The position numbers were made by a program, and so were the translations under genes. Shown one piece after another: positions 1 to 6,079 of a stretch of 6,079 bases of DNA. Location of the stretch: assembly GCA_009926645.1 (NCBI GenBank), contig RFOO01000072.1, positions 1 to 6,079 on the forward strand. The letters run 5' to 3'. The DNA comes from a bacterium (GTDB lineage: Bacteria; Verrucomicrobiota; Verrucomicrobiia; Opitutales; UBA953). Position 1 is the first letter of the stretch, and each line of letters starts with the position of its first letter. A model generated the notes under the pieces. It searched no databases and had not been told where the DNA came from. It worked only from the letters and a program-made list of their open reading frames with translations.

Positions 1-191
1 TCCTGAAGTCGCTTGGTGTTTTTCTCATTCGCCTCACGAACACGATCGTGCAAATCACCAGGCGCAGGCTCCTCTCCTGCTAACGCCGCCGCCGCGGGAG
101 ATTTCTCCGCCCGAAAAGAAGGATCATTCTCAGGAATCGCGCAGCCCGTTAGTAAAACTGTACCGAAAATAACAAGGTTAAGAGGCTTCAT
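1..191 (-). CDS. Small lipoprotein, N-terminal part (runs off the left edge)
   Basis: The minus-strand frame opens with ATG at 191-189 and stays open to the window edge, giving 63 complete codons; the C-terminus is missing. The N-terminus is a short lipoprotein signal peptide: one Lys at position 2, a hydrophobic stretch at about residues 4-14, then a lipobox Leu-Thr-Gly-Cys with the lipidated Cys at residue 17. The residue after Cys is Ala rather than Asp, which in proteobacterial sorting rules favours the outer membrane. Mature residues 18-45 are rich in Ala, Pro and Glu, including four Ala in a row at 33-36, and look like a disordered linker. Residues 46-63 are highly charged and could begin a helix. 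The ATG overlaps the stop codon of the upstream mutase gene (ATGA) and no Shine-Dalgarno sequence precedes it, so translation probably depends on reinitiation after the mutase. The lipobox is clear but the function is unknown; I recognise no family in the visible part. Confidence 0.72.
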   Translation of the reverse strand, partial: MKPLNLVIFGTVLLTGCAIPENDPSFRAEKSPAAAALAGEEPAPGDLHDRVREANEKNTKRLQ

Positions 192-2119
192 GATTTAGCA
201 CGTTTTTTGGCGTCCGACTCCAACCATTTTCGCAGAGAGACGGTCGATTGGCGAGCCCGTTCTCGAGCCGATTTCAAATCATCGGCATCTTCCACCTTAA
301 CCGAGGCAAAAGTGTAGAATTTGACTTTGGGCTCGGTGCCCGAAGCACGCACAGCAATCCGTCGGCCATCAGCTAAATCGATAACCAAAAACTCTTCGGC
401 GGGCACACGCTCTCCTTCGGCATCGAAAACTTCATCGGCATCGTAATCGGTGATTTTCACAACCCTTGACCCATCAATCTCTTTGGCTGGAGATTTACGC
501 CACGAACTAACAATCCGACGAATAGCGGCAGCCCCTTCAGCCCCTTCAAAAGAAAGATTAAGCAGATCTTCATGGTGAGCTCCGTAGCTTAAATGCAATG
601 CGTCCAACGCATCGAGCAGCGTTCGACCACGAGAGCGCAATACGGCAGCAAATTCACAAAGCATCACCACCGCTCCGTTCGCGTCTTTATCGCGAATCAT
701 ATCATCAGATAAATAGCCATAACTCTCTTCTGCACCCAAAACAAAAAAGGTGGAGTGACGGAGAACTAAAGGTACACGACGAACCAAAGGAAGCGATTCG
801 GTGTCTGGACCTGCTACCGCTGATAATTTTTTCGACCACTTCTCTAACTTACGAGCAATCCATTTAAAACCCACCAACGTTTCCAAACAACGGACGCCAT
901 GGCGTTCACAAACTTTATTAACCAGTGGAGTCGTAACCAGAGATTTCAAAACAATGGCAGAGTTTGTTCCACCAGCGGGTAACATGCCGGCGTCTTCCAG
1001 AGAAGAGAGTCGAAACTCAGTTAATAGAGCAGCGACTTCATTCCCAGAAAGTAGTCGATATCCACCCTCAGGCAAAGGGCAGGCAACACCAACGCGGTCC
1101 GCATCGGGGTCCGTGGCTAAAACCAAATCAGCCCCAACTTCTTGAGCGACTTTTAATGCTAACACAAAGGCAGCCGAGCTTTCGGGATTAGGGGAAGGCA
1201 CGGTGGGGAATCGACTATCATGCTCTCGTTGTTCCTCGACCATTTGAGGCTCTAAACCAATTCTCCTCAAAGCTGGCACAACCATGACATCGCCCGTACC
1301 ATGTAAATTGGTATAAACCACTTTAGGCGCATGACGTGAAAGCGTCTCCTGGTTGATAACAAGGCTCGCCAAACGATTCAAATAAGCTTCTTCAGCAGAG
1401 GAAGGCACCGATTGTACGGCACTTAAATCTTTTTTCAGAAAAGGGGCGACATCACTTAAAGTAATTTTTCCAACCCATTCAACAATGGCCACGTCCGCAG
1501 GAGGGGTTACTTGGCCACCGTCACTGAGATAGCATTTAAATCCATTGTCATGAGCGGGATTGTGACTTGCCGTGATAACCACACCCGCATCCGCCTGAAG
1601 ATGACGTAATGTAAAACTCAATTGAGGCGTGGAACGTGCACCGCTAAAGAGAAAAGCTTCACCGCCCCATAGCGTCCAAGCCGAAGCAAGTAATTCAGCA
1701 AAATGCCGGGAGAAATGGCGTACATCGTGGGCGATGACAATTTTTGGCTTGGGTTTTTGCGCCGAAACATAACGCCATAATCCCAAGCCGGCCCGAAGAA
1801 TATTCAGGTCGTTAAGATAAGCTGACCCTACCCCCGCTCGCAGCGGTAATCCATTAGCGTCACATTCGTTGGAGGCACTCACTCGGCCTACTGTCCTTCC
1901 CCGCATTCCACCCGTTCCAAAAGCTATCCCTTTATAGAAACGATCCTCGATTTCGCCCCAGGCCGATTTGTCCACCAAATCGGCGATGGATTCAACCATC
2001 TCTCGAGGGAGCCCATCCGACTCAAGCCAAAGCTTGGCGTTCGCCAAGGTGGTCGCGGATATAAGGTCCTTGGACTTAGCCGCTTTGAGGGCCGAAAGAA
2101 CGGAAAGTGGGTCTCGCAT
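188..2119 (-). CDS. Phosphoglucomutase/phosphomannomutase family protein (alpha-D-phosphohexomutase, PgcA/PGM2-like)
   Basis: This is a 643-aa cytoplasmic enzyme predicted to interconvert hexose 1-phosphate and 6-phosphate through a phosphoserine intermediate, feeding glycogen, nucleotide-sugar or envelope-polysaccharide synthesis. All landmarks of the alpha-D-phosphohexomutase superfamily are present. They are the N-terminal substrate loop GTGGMRG (68-74), the catalytic loop TASHNP (183-188, Ser185 the phosphorylated residue), the metal loop DPDADR (337-342, with Asp337, 339 and 341), GNE (359-361), GFKW (417-420), the sugar-specificity loop EESYGYL (464-470), and the C-terminal phosphate loop RASGTEP (591-597). 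The four-domain layout and the GFKW and EESYGYL wording fit the PgcA/PGM2 branch better than AlgC or GlmM. The segment between GFKW and EESYGYL (about 421-463) seems longer than usual. I chose the ATG at 2119-2117 because a GGGGA sits 7 nt upstream. The longer frame from 2251 would add 44 residues without family character and overlap the divergent gene. Glucose versus mannose preference cannot be read from sequence alone. Confidence 0.93.
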   Translation of the reverse strand: MRDPLSVLSALKAAKSKDLISATTLANAKLWLESDGLPREMVESIADLVDKSAWGEIEDRFYKGIAFGTGGMRGRTVGRVSASNECDANGLPLRAGVGSAYLNDLNILRAGLGLWRYVSAQKPKPKIVIAHDVRHFSRHFAELLASAWTLWGGEAFLFSGARSTPQLSFTLRHLQADAGVVITASHNPAHDNGFKCYLSDGGQVTPPADVAIVEWVGKITLSDVAPFLKKDLSAVQSVPSSAEEAYLNRLASLVINQETLSRHAPKVVYTNLHGTGDVMVVPALRRIGLEPQMVEEQREHDSRFPTVPSPNPESSAAFVLALKVAQEVGADLVLATDPDADRVGVACPLPEGGYRLLSGNEVAALLTEFRLSSLEDAGMLPAGGTNSAIVLKSLVTTPLVNKVCERHGVRCLETLVGFKWIARKLEKWSKKLSAVAGPDTESLPLVRRVPLVLRHSTFFVLGAEESYGYLSDDMIRDKDANGAVVMLCEFAAVLRSRGRTLLDALDALHLSYGAHHEDLLNLSFEGAEGAAAIRRIVSSWRKSPAKEIDGSRVVKITDYDADEVFDAEGERVPAEEFLVIDLADGRRIAVRASGTEPKVKFYTFASVKVEDADDLKSARERARQSTVSLRKWLESDAKKRAKS

Positions 2120-2126
2120 AAGAATA

Positions 2127-2175
2127 TCCCCATCCTTATGAGCTCGAGACAGGAAACAAGCCCAGAGGATGGGGA
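2127..2175 (-). promoter_or_regulatory. 10-bp inverted repeat in the mutase leader, one arm covering its ribosome binding site
   Basis: The arms are TCCCCATCCT (2127-2136) and AGGATGGGGA (2166-2175), perfectly complementary, with a 29-nt loop (2137-2165). Read on the minus strand, the distal arm comes first. The proximal arm contains both candidate Shine-Dalgarno stretches of the mutase: GGGGA at 2127-2131, 7 nt from the ATG, and AAGG at 2134-2137, 14 nt from it (its last base lies just outside the arm). If transcription starts upstream of 2175, the leader could form a 10-bp stem, six pairs of which are G-C, that hides the ribosome binding site. Alternatively the repeat could be a protein-binding operator between the two divergent units. 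The repeat is seen directly; its function is inferred. Confidence 0.45.
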
Positions 2176-2183
2176 GGAGGGGG

Positions 2184-2212
2184 TTGACACTTGGCTTTCC
2201 TTGATAAGGGTT
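2184..2212 (+). promoter_or_regulatory. Possible promoter of the TPR-ABC operon (good -35, weak -10)
   Basis: TTGACA at 2184-2189 matches the sigma-70 -35 consensus exactly and faces the operon starting at 2221. No convincing -10 hexamer lies 16-18 bp downstream. The best AT-rich candidate, GATAAG at 2203-2208, is only 13 bp away, which is too close for a standard promoter. A start site placed by this -35 would leave a very short 5' leader. The region just before the ATG also has AAGG (2207-2210 area) and GAGGG (2213-2217), the latter a usable but close ribosome binding site. Confidence 0.28.
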
Positions 2213-2220
2213 GAGGGAAT

Positions 2221-2961
2221 ATGGCTGAAGATAGTACCAAAAAGCGTGCAATGAAAGAGGATGACCGAAATTTGGTGGTGGTTGATGAAGATTTTGCTCA
2301 GGCCGATGCCGAAGACCGTCTTTGGTTATTCTGGGAGCGAAACAAGACCTTCATCGTCCGCGGCATCACTTCCATCGTTATCGGCGTACTTACCTTCTTG
2401 GCTTTTTATTTTTGGCAACAAGCAAAACGTCAGGAAGTGGGAGATGCTTACAATGCGGCTCGAGACGCTTCAGCCAAACGCTCTTTTGTGGCCGCACACC
2501 CGCGTGACCCGTTAGCGGTTGTCGCGCTTTTGGAAGTGGCTGATGAGCTTCGCCAAAATAAAAAACTCATTGAAGCGGCCAAGACCTACGATGAGGCCAT
2601 CCCTCTGGCTCAATCAGCTGGAAATTCTCCACTGCTTAAAGCACTGGCCACACGTGCCCGACTTTATGCCGCATTAACGAGACTCGATTTAGGAGAAAAA
2701 GAGGCTGAAACCTCTTTGGCTTCCATCGCTGAAGATAAAACAGCCCCCGATACGCTCCGAGGGTATGCCATGATTATTTTGGCGAATACCGCTTTAAATC
2801 GAGGTGATTCAATCAATGCCGCTAAATGGATTAACCTCATGGATAAACGCTTACTACCCAACCATGTTTGGACGGATGATAAAAATTGGTTAGTACGTTC
2901 TGAACCTTCCCTTTTAAACCCTCCTCCTGCACCTTCGGCAGAAAAACCTGCCGAGCGTTAA
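2221..2961 (+). CDS. Single-pass membrane protein with TPR-like extracytoplasmic domain (YfgM/TPR_21-like)
   Basis: This 246-aa protein has a highly charged N-terminal region (1-43), one hydrophobic membrane helix at about 44-65 ending in an aromatic FYFW cluster, and then a soluble region. Charge distribution (Arg and Lys close to both ends, acidic N-terminus) and the family resemblance suggest the N-terminus is in the cytoplasm and the rest in the periplasm. Residues about 72-210 are Ala- and Leu-rich amphipathic helices in helix-turn-helix pairs, for example around 98-130, 137-170 and 178-208, like degenerate tetratricopeptide repeats. The tail (233-246) is Pro-rich and probably disordered. 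Anchor plus TPR architecture resembles YfgM-type proteins (Pfam TPR_21), which act as interaction platforms beside membrane complexes. It is the first gene of the operon, only 6 bp before an ABC ATPase gene, so it may be an accessory subunit of that transporter. The start at 2221 is favoured over Met11 (2251), which has no ribosome binding site. Topology and fold are fairly sure; the role is inferred. Confidence 0.82.
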   Translation: MAEDSTKKRAMKEDDRNLVVVDEDFAQADAEDRLWLFWERNKTFIVRGITSIVIGVLTFLAFYFWQQAKRQEVGDAYNAARDASAKRSFVAAHPRDPLAVVALLEVADELRQNKKLIEAAKTYDEAIPLAQSAGNSPLLKALATRARLYAALTRLDLGEKEAETSLASIAEDKTAPDTLRGYAMIILANTALNRGDSINAAKWINLMDKRLLPNHVWTDDKNWLVRSEPSLLNPPPAPSAEKPAER

Positions 2962-2967
2962 TCAATT

Positions 2968-3957
2968 ATGGCTGAATCTTCGCCACAGCCAAAAGCCGCC
3001 GTGGCGGCGGAATCTCTCACGAAACGTTATGGGAATCTCGTGGCGATTGAGGATCTCACGTTCTCCGTTGCTCCAGGAGAGATTGTTGGTTTTTTAGGAC
3101 CAAATGGCGCTGGAAAATCAACCACCATGCGCATCCTCTCTGGAACGATGGCAGGAACTTCTGGTCGGGCCTCTATTTGGGGAGAATCCGTCGCTCTAAA
3201 CCCGACGGCGGCCAAGCGACACATGGCCTACATGCCTGAAAATAATCCACTGCCTGAAGACCTAAAAGTGGAAGAGTACCTCTCTTTACGTGCCCGCTTA
3301 AAAGACGTTGAATCCAAACAAGTCGCCGATCGAGTCCGTAAAGTCATGGAGGATTGCGATTTGGTTCGTCGCGCATCAGGTCGATTAATTGGTCAACTTT
3401 CTAAGGGATTTCGCCAGCGGGTTGGCATCGCCGATGCACTCTTAGCCAAACCCAAAGTAGTTATTTTAGACGAACCAACCATCGGCCTAGATCCTCATCA
3501 AATTTTAGGGATTCGCGATTTGATTCGCTCGTTGCGCGGAGAAATGGCTGTTTTGATTTCGAGTCACATCCTACACGAAGTTGAACAGGTTTGTGATAAA
3601 GTTGTTATCATCAATCGTGGTCGACTCGTGGCTCAGGGAAAAACCGAAGACCTGCGTCGAGAACTGCTCCCCGACTCTGTTTTTCATATTCTCTCCCGAG
3701 CTTCCTTGAACGAAATCAGCGCCGTCTGTCTCCAAAACGAAAAACTATCCCTTGTCGAAAAAATCGGTGAAATTGAAGGAGGGTGGTGCCGTTACCAGGT
3801 AACGATGCCCTCCCAATCACCCGCCCGAGAAACCTTAGCTGGATCGCTCATTCAAGCCGGCCTACCCCTCCGTGAAATTGCCGAGCAACATTGTGGCTTA
3901 GAGGATATTTTTATCGCTGCCACCCGACGCTCACCTCAAGAAAGGAATCGCGCCTAA
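2968..3957 (+). CDS. ABC transporter ATP-binding protein, GldA/NatA-like
   Basis: This 329-aa nucleotide-binding subunit should bind the inner face of the membrane and power the permease encoded next. Motifs in order are Walker A GPNGAGKST (44-52), signature LSKGFRQR (144-151), Walker B VVILDEP (164-170, with catalytic Glu169), D-loop GLD (173-175) and H-loop His200. The usual Q-loop glutamine is replaced: the aligned stretch is YMPENNPLP (88-96), the form I recall in GldA proteins. The ATPase core ends at about 230. Residues 230-329 form a C-terminal extension, typical in position of ABC-2-type ATPases, with no motif I can name. The closest match by wording is GldA, the ATPase of the Flavobacterium gliding-associated system, and the next two genes match GldF and GldG. 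The ATG lies 6 bp after the preceding stop with no clear Shine-Dalgarno sequence, so translation is likely coupled. Function as an ABC ATPase is near certain; the substrate is unknown. Confidence 0.95.
   Translation: MAESSPQPKAAVAAESLTKRYGNLVAIEDLTFSVAPGEIVGFLGPNGAGKSTTMRILSGTMAGTSGRASIWGESVALNPTAAKRHMAYMPENNPLPEDLKVEEYLSLRARLKDVESKQVADRVRKVMEDCDLVRRASGRLIGQLSKGFRQRVGIADALLAKPKVVILDEPTIGLDPHQILGIRDLIRSLRGEMAVLISSHILHEVEQVCDKVVIINRGRLVAQGKTEDLRRELLPDSVFHILSRASLNEISAVCLQNEKLSLVEKIGEIEGGWCRYQVTMPSQSPARETLAGSLIQAGLPLREIAEQHCGLEDIFIAATRRSPQERNRA
3941..3946 (+). promoter_or_regulatory. Ribosome binding site that fixes the permease start
   Basis: AAAGGA lies 10 nt before the ATG at 3957-3959, inside the last codons of the ATPase gene. 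It supports the internal ATG over an upstream in-frame ATG at 3891, which would give 22 extra residues overlapping the ATPase C-terminus. Confidence 0.6.
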
Positions 3958-4718
3958 TGCACCACTTTCGCACCTTACTTTGGCATGAATTAAGAACGGC
4001 TTTTTTCACGTGGAGCAACTGGGCTGCAGCCGCCCTATTTTTAACCTTAGTCGGAGCGATTCACTGGTTTGCCATTCTTGAATGCAGTCGTGCACCACAG
4101 CCTTGGACTCCCGTCGAAGCCACTTTTCGTCTGTTTTGGCTTCCTTTACTTTGTGTGCTCCCCTTGCTCACGATGCGCAGTTTTGCCGAGGAAAGAAGAC
4201 AGGGCACTCTCTCTGCACTCCTCACCACGACGGCGAGCACGGCCGCTATTGTTTGGGCAAAATTTATTTCCGCTTGGATTACTTGGGTCGTCTTCTGGCT
4301 AGCCTTTTTACCCTTTCCCCTGCTCACCGAGGCTCGTTTAGCCATTCCCAGCGACACCCGCTTGGGTGATTCTGCAACACTCTGGGGAGGACTCTGTTTT
4401 ATTATCGTCAGTGGATTTTTACATGTAGCGATTGGAATTCTTTGTAGCTGTTTAACGAGAAGCGCAACCCTCGCCGCCCTCTTGACCTTTATTACGTTAT
4501 TGGGTCTGACTGCGGCTGGTGGAGCGATTGAATCATTGCCCATTGAAAGTTGGACTTGGCTCGGATGGTTACGCGAACCCGCAGCCCACTTGCGCACCTT
4601 CGGCCATCTTGAAGATTTTGCCTCAGGCATTCTCGACTCACGTCCTCTCATTCTCTACATCACTGGCACTTTTCTATGCCTCGGTCTTTCTGTTATCGCC
4701 GTGGAGGGCAAAGAGTAA
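3957..4718 (+). CDS. ABC-2 type transporter permease, GldF-like
   Basis: This 253-aa integral membrane protein has about six hydrophobic helices: 22-41, 57-73, 98-122, 143-164, 168-190 and 230-248. Between helices 2 and 3 is the family hallmark SFAEERRQGTLSALLTT (75-91), the conserved Glu-Glu and Gly-Thr-Leu cytoplasmic segment of ABC-2 permeases, which contacts the ATPase. The amphipathic N-terminus (FRTLLWHELRTAFFTW) before helix 1 is also typical of GldF and related permeases. The length is the usual compact 240-260 aa. The start codon overlaps the ATPase stop by one base (TAATG) and a good ribosome binding site lies upstream, so the two subunits are probably made in linked amounts. It should form the membrane channel together with the ATPase and the GldG-like protein. 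In Flavobacterium johnsoniae GldF belongs to a complex required for gliding; here there is no evidence of gliding and the cargo is unknown. Confidence 0.92.
   Translation: MHHFRTLLWHELRTAFFTWSNWAAAALFLTLVGAIHWFAILECSRAPQPWTPVEATFRLFWLPLLCVLPLLTMRSFAEERRQGTLSALLTTTASTAAIVWAKFISAWITWVVFWLAFLPFPLLTEARLAIPSDTRLGDSATLWGGLCFIIVSGFLHVAIGILCSCLTRSATLAALLTFITLLGLTAAGGAIESLPIESWTWLGWLREPAAHLRTFGHLEDFASGILDSRPLILYITGTFLCLGLSVIAVEGKE
4703..4707 (+). promoter_or_regulatory. Ribosome binding site of the GldG-like gene
   Basis: GGAGG lies 12 nt before the ATG at 4720-4722, within the final codons of the permease gene. The spacing is slightly long, but this is the strongest Shine-Dalgarno match in the operon and supports the start at 4720. 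Confidence 0.5.
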
Positions 4719-4719
4719 C

Positions 4720-6079
4720 ATGTCTGAAACCAAAGACGATTTTAGTGATGTTCGCCCAGTCCGACGCCTCAACCGTTTGGCACAAGTTGTCTTAGCCATT
4801 GGTTTAGCGGTAGCGGTTAATTACCTCGCTTCACAAGTTGAATTTCGTTTTCGAAAAGATTTAACGGCAGATCGACGACACTCTTTAGCAGCCGAGTCGG
4901 TTGAAACCATTCGCTTGGCTGGACGAAAAAGTCCTACTGGTAACAAAAAGAATAAAAACTGGGTACAGGCGTTAATTCTCCTCGATAATTTCAATGAAGG
5001 CGATGCACCGCTACGCCTACAAATCAGCAAACTTCTCGAATCTTACAAACTCGAGGCAGGGCGAGAGGACTCCGAATGGTTTAGCGTCTCCCAGATTAGC
5101 GCCGGATTGAATCAAGAGCGATTAGCTGAAGTCGCCGCTCAACATGGTCCGCCTGGTCGAAATACCGTTTTAATTCTTACCTGTGGTAACCGGGCTAAAT
5201 ATATTAATGGCAATGAATTCTTTGAGATGTCGGCCGATAAACATCTCGTTTTTCGAGGCGAAGAAGCCATCACCTCCGCCCTGCTAGAGGTAACCGAAGA
5301 CAAACCAGCGATTTGCTATGTCACCCGAGGTCATGGCGAATTAGGCATCGACGAGCCCAGCCCATGGCGAGGCATGTCTTCACTATCGCGCCAGTTACGA
5401 AACCGAAACTTTATCGTTCGGCCACTGGACTTATTAACCATCAGCGAAATTCCTCGTGATGCATCGATGGTCTTCATTGCTGGTCCGCAAACCGCCTTCA
5501 CTCCCGCAGAAACTGAACGGTTACGGAGTTATCTGTACGAAAAAAATGGTCGCGTATTAATTCTCTTGGACCCTGGTAGGCCCCATGGATTAGAACCCGT
5601 GCTGGCCGAGTGGGCGATTTTCGCTCCCGATGCAGAACTCCAAGAACCCGACCCTTCTTGCCGTACGACCGATGGCGACATTGCTTTGCGACGTTTGAAT
5701 GACAAACCTCATTCACTCACACGAGTTCTAAAAGAACAGGACCTTCCGCTGATTGCCGCACGAATCCGTCCAGCTCGCTTCGACGAAGGCAGCCCCCCCG
5801 ACAGCACACTTTCCGTCACCCCCCTCCTGTTCGCCTCAGACAATTCTTGGGGTGAAACCGAGGTGCGTCGAAAGCCTTTTCGTTTTGACCCCGACCGAGA
5901 TCAACCTGGGCCAGTCTGCATCGCCTCTGCCGCCGAACGGGCAACGGGCATTAGCAAAGGCTCTAGCAGTACTGGAGGTAGACTCGCCGTTGTTGGAACT
6001 TCGGAAATTGCAGCCAATGCTCGCCTAAACCGCGGGGGCAATCAGGCCTTCCTTTTACAGTGTGCCGCTTGGCTATCCG
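4720..6079 (+). CDS. GldG-like ABC transporter auxiliary protein (partial, runs off the right edge)
   Basis: The frame opens at ATG 4720, one base after the permease stop, and stays open to the window end, giving 453 codons. Residues 1-18 are charged and cytoplasmic. A membrane helix spans about 19-37. It is followed by the GldG-type juxtamembrane motif with RKDLTADRRHSL (45-56), which matches the R-DLT-...-SLS pattern of the family. The rest is extracytoplasmic. A Lys/Asn-rich stretch (70-80) leads to an alpha/beta domain with ICYVTRGHGELGID (198-211) and then VFIAGP (251-256) plus TPAETERLRSYLYEKNGRVLILLDPG (261-286). These match the ABC_transp_aux/DUF4350-like fold, which resembles a glutamine-amidotransferase fold without its catalytic residues. 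Residues 420-453, with RLAVVGTSEIAANARL and a closing AAWL, match the end of that domain, so probably only a short tail and a C-terminal membrane helix are missing. It likely completes the transporter with the ATPase and permease. The family is confident; the biochemical role is not known. Confidence 0.88.
   Translation, partial: MSETKDDFSDVRPVRRLNRLAQVVLAIGLAVAVNYLASQVEFRFRKDLTADRRHSLAAESVETIRLAGRKSPTGNKKNKNWVQALILLDNFNEGDAPLRLQISKLLESYKLEAGREDSEWFSVSQISAGLNQERLAEVAAQHGPPGRNTVLILTCGNRAKYINGNEFFEMSADKHLVFRGEEAITSALLEVTEDKPAICYVTRGHGELGIDEPSPWRGMSSLSRQLRNRNFIVRPLDLLTISEIPRDASMVFIAGPQTAFTPAETERLRSYLYEKNGRVLILLDPGRPHGLEPVLAEWAIFAPDAELQEPDPSCRTTDGDIALRRLNDKPHSLTRVLKEQDLPLIAARIRPARFDEGSPPDSTLSVTPLLFASDNSWGETEVRRKPFRFDPDRDQPGPVCIASAAERATGISKGSSSTGGRLAVVGTSEIAANARLNRGGNQAFLLQCAAWLS

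Noticed and set aside
13..198. A 61-codon plus-strand open frame at the left edge
   Set aside because: It is opposite the lipoprotein N-terminus, whose signal peptide and lipobox make the minus strand the coding one.
2120..2251. A 44-residue N-terminal extension of the mutase, starting at an ATG at 2251
   Set aside because: It would overlap the first 31 bases of the divergent TPR gene, runs through low-complexity intergenic sequence, has no family character, and a better-placed start with a GGGGA site exists at 2119.
2995..3008. GCCGCC-GT-GGCGGC hairpin just after the ATPase start codon
   Set aside because: The loop is too small for a stable full stem, no T-run follows to make it a terminator, and it encodes an Ala-rich linker that explains the composition.
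3891..3956. A 22-residue upstream extension of the permease
   Set aside because: It overlaps the ATPase C-terminus, contains no helix expected by the family, and the ATG at 3957 has a well-spaced ribosome binding site.
4061..4651. A 196-codon open frame on the minus strand opposite the permease gene
   Set aside because: It lies entirely within a clear ABC-2 permease and its translation is basic, low in recognisable structure and resembles no family; it is an antisense shadow.
5753..6028. A 91-codon plus-strand open frame near the right end
   Set aside because: It is in another frame of the GldG-like gene, whose own frame is continuous from 4720 to the end and matches the family.

Overview
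This 6.1 kb window looks like ordinary bacterial chromosome. It is densely coded, of intermediate GC, and has one real intergenic gap (about 101 bp, 2120-2220). Two transcription units diverge from that gap. I see no tRNA, rRNA, CRISPR array, insertion sequence or phage gene. An outer-membrane-type lipoprotein signal implies a diderm (Gram-negative) bacterium. The order TPR membrane protein, GldA-like ATPase, short ABC-2 permease, GldG-like protein reminds me of Verrucomicrobiota (Opitutae-like) genomes. That placement is an inference from gene content only and was not tested.

Left, minus strand (191 down to 1 and 2119 down to 188): a 643-aa phosphoglucomutase/phosphomannomutase-family enzyme with all its active-site loops intact, followed by a small lipoprotein gene that runs off the left edge. 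The two genes overlap by four bases (ATGA), which suggests translational coupling. The longest reading frame for the mutase would begin at 2251, inside the divergent gene, but the start at 2119 is much more likely.

Centre (2120-2220): the divergent intergenic region. It carries a perfect 10-bp inverted repeat (2127-2136 / 2166-2175). One arm contains the likely Shine-Dalgarno sequence of the mutase, so the mutase leader could fold into a hairpin that hides its ribosome binding site. A consensus TTGACA (2184-2189) faces the rightward operon, but no good -10 element follows it.

Right, plus strand (2221-6079): a tightly packed operon of four genes with gaps or overlaps of -1 to +6 bp. They are (1) a single-pass membrane protein with a TPR-like extracytoplasmic domain, (2) a GldA/NatA-like ABC ATPase, (3) a six-helix ABC-2 permease of GldF type, and (4) a GldG-like auxiliary protein with an N-terminal anchor and a large extracytoplasmic domain, cut by the right edge. 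Genes 2-4 are the parts of a GldAFG-type ABC system. In Flavobacterium such genes are needed for gliding, but in most other phyla the substrate is unknown. The anchored TPR protein encoded first is a candidate accessory subunit.

I do not see a clearly unprecedented system here. The most testable observations are the SD-masking inverted repeat and the TPR-GldAFG gene association.
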